Shown here: positions 62,627-64,000 of the stretch, one piece after another
How the letters are laid out: every line of letters starts with the position of its first letter
How positions within the stretch are numbered: the first letter of the stretch is position 1
From: Alishewanella longhuensis
GTDB taxonomy: Bacteria; Pseudomonadota; Gammaproteobacteria; Enterobacterales; Alteromonadaceae
Direction of reading: 5' to 3'
Assembly (NCBI RefSeq): GCF_014653435.1
Contig: NZ_BNAO01000003.1
Location: 365,942 to 429,941, forward strand
DNA length: 64,000 nucleotides
Notes under the pieces: generated by a model
What the model was told of the DNA's origin: nothing
The model's database searches: none
What the model saw: only the letters and a program-made list of their open reading frames with translations
Translations under genes and position numbers: made by a program

Positions 62627-63580
62627 ATGGTTCAGGCATTTGCATCACTAAAATCTTATCTGGATAGTCAGGTTCTTGGGCAACCGGCACTCACCGAAGG
62701 CATCTTACTGGCGCTGTTGGCCAATGGCCACTTGCTGGTAGAAGGGCCTCCAGGTTTAGCAAAAACCCGCGCCGTTAATGCCCTGGCGCATGGCGTAGAA
62801 GGCGAGTTTCACCGTATCCAGTTTACGCCAGACCTGCTACCTGCTGATTTGACTGGTACCGACATCTACCGGCCTGAAACCGGACAATTTGCTTTTCAGT
62901 CTGGCCCTTTATTTCACAATATCATCTTAGCCGATGAAATTAACCGGGCCCCAGCCAAGGTGCAATCGGCTTTGCTAGAAGCCATGGCCGAGAAACAAGT
63001 GACGGTAGGCCGCAACACTTATAAGCTACCCGAGTTATTTTTAGTGATGGCAACTCAAAACCCGTTGGAGCAGGAAGGTACTTACCCTCTGCCTGAAGCA
63101 CAGTTAGATCGCTTTTTACTGCACTTAAAAGTTGACTACCCAGATAGCAAAACTGAACTGGAAATATTACGTCTGACCCGAGCAGAAGCTCGGCATGATG
63201 CCATGGCAAAAGCCCCGCAAATTAGCCAAAATGATATTTTTGCCGCTCGCCAGGAAATTTTAAAACTGCATCTGGCAGAAAGTTTAGAACATTATATTGT
63301 GCAGTTAATTATGGCCAGTCGCCAACCTGCCGCCTACAGTGCAAAATTGGCGAGTTGGATAGGCTATGGCGCCAGCCCACGCGCCACCATAGCACTGGAT
63401 CGCTGCGCCAGAGCAAGAGCCTGGTTAAATGGCCGCGATTTTGTTACCCCTGATGATATTCAGGCGGTGTTTCATAATGTGCTGCGTCATCGATTGATTC
63501 TCACCTATGCCGCTGAAGCAGAGGGCATCAGTACCGATCAGGTATTGGATGAAATCTTGCAACAGGTTGCCGTGCCTTAA
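62627..63580 (+). CDS. MoxR family AAA+ ATPase
   Basis: The 317-residue AAA+ protein has Walker A GPPGLAKT, Walker B ILADEINRAP with the sensor region MATQNPLEQEGTYPLPEAQLDRF, and a C-terminal lid. It is fused in operon with a DUF58 gene (TAATG overlap), the usual moxR-DUF58 order of MoxR systems that chaperone or activate vWA-domain proteins, often in envelope stress. Confidence 0.95.
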   Translation: MVQAFASLKSYLDSQVLGQPALTEGILLALLANGHLLVEGPPGLAKTRAVNALAHGVEGEFHRIQFTPDLLPADLTGTDIYRPETGQFAFQSGPLFHNIILADEINRAPAKVQSALLEAMAEKQVTVGRNTYKLPELFLVMATQNPLEQEGTYPLPEAQLDRFLLHLKVDYPDSKTELEILRLTRAEARHDAMAKAPQISQNDIFAARQEILKLHLAESLEHYIVQLIMASRQPAAYSAKLASWIGYGASPRATIALDRCARARAWLNGRDFVTPDDIQAVFHNVLRHRLILTYAAEAEGISTDQVLDEILQQVAVP

Positions 63581-64000
63581 TGATCATGCAACACGCAAAG
63601 ACAGCCGTACCGGCTGAAGTTACTACGACGCAGTGGTTAAACACCTTGCAAGCCGATGGCGTTAATTTGGCTTTGCCAGAGCTACTCTGGTATCAACGCC
63701 ATACACAGCTATTAGATCTGCGCCCGACTATTGCTATTCAGAGTAAATTAGCAGGTAGTTATCTGGCCAAAAGCAAAGGCCGCGGTATGGAGTTTGACGA
63801 AGTACGGCATTATCAACCTGGTGATGATGTGCGGGCTATTGATTGGCGGGTCACCGCGCGCACCGGTAAGGTGCATACCAAGCTATTTCGGGAAGAAAAA
63901 GAACGGCCAGTATTTATCTTAACTGACTTAAGTGATGGCATGCGCTTTGGATCAACGCTACTGCTTAAATCTGTGCAGGCAGCGCACCTGGCTGCCATTA
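63580..64000 (+). CDS. DUF58 protein, 5' part (cut by window edge)
   Basis: The frame opens at ATG 63580, overlapping the MoxR stop as TAATG (a second ATG lies two codons on), and runs past the right edge after 140 codons. The DUF58 core RGMEFDEVRHYQPGDDVRAI and DWRVTARTGK is present, followed by the start of a vWA-like fold (FILTDLSDGM). It is the usual partner of MoxR. Confidence 0.92.
   Translation, partial: MIMQHAKTAVPAEVTTTQWLNTLQADGVNLALPELLWYQRHTQLLDLRPTIAIQSKLAGSYLAKSKGRGMEFDEVRHYQPGDDVRAIDWRVTARTGKVHTKLFREEKERPVFILTDLSDGMRFGSTLLLKSVQAAHLAAI

Overview
The window looks like chromosomal DNA of a marine or aquatic gammaproteobacterium, close to the Rheinheimera / Arsukibacterium / Alishewanella group within or near the Alteromonadales. 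This rests on gene content and order: fadIJ, sixA, smrB, prmB, aroC, an HcaT-like MFS gene, yfcL and fadR-dsbB lie close together, hdfR is divergent from maoP (yifE), and the polysaccharide and secretion genes are of Alteromonadales type. No tRNA, rRNA, CRISPR array, prophage or plasmid gene was seen. The genus is an inference.

Left part (1-18.4 kb, almost all minus strand): a surface-structure locus. In transcription order it has a Wzi-like outer-membrane capsule protein, a six-SLBB polysaccharide export protein, eleven type II secretion-like genes in the unusual order G-E-F-H-I-J-K-L-M-C-D ending in a lipidated secretin, a large secreted Ala/Thr/Val-rich protein with its own strong promoter and terminator (best guess: an S-layer protein of the Pseudoalteromonas Slr4 kind), and two exported DUF1566 proteins. 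A wecC-type UDP-ManNAc dehydrogenase is divergent from wzi. My reading is a dedicated export machine that moves one abundant surface protein across the outer membrane, next to genes for the surface polysaccharide that could anchor it. I consider this the most interesting system here.

Middle part (19.7-37.9 kb): a REP-associated transposase (RAYT) and its REP elements, scattered through gaps between ordinary genes: a P2-type cation ATPase, an MHYT hybrid histidine kinase with an HD-GYP response regulator, a DUF3360 permease, a PAS-only membrane protein, two RluA-type pseudouridine synthases and a secreted S9 peptidase. The REPs share a 10-bp core palindrome, and most carry a perfect consensus DnaA box (eight exact copies in about 13 kb). 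An azoreductase and an ECF sigma / ChrR anti-sigma pair follow.

Right part (37.9-64 kb): mostly housekeeping genes. These include a three-domain sulfur-metabolism fusion (cysteine desulfurase, ETHE1-like domain, rhodanese), fadR, dsbB, a chemoreceptor, fklB, yfcL, an ATP-NAD kinase family gene, an aldehyde dehydrogenase, an MFS transporter, aroC, prmB, smrB, sixA, an insulinase-family protease, a PAS-GGDEF-EAL protein, maoP, hdfR, fadIJ with a candidate FadR operator, and the start of a moxR-DUF58 operon. Several genes appear to use TTG starts, supported by Shine-Dalgarno spacing or family alignment.
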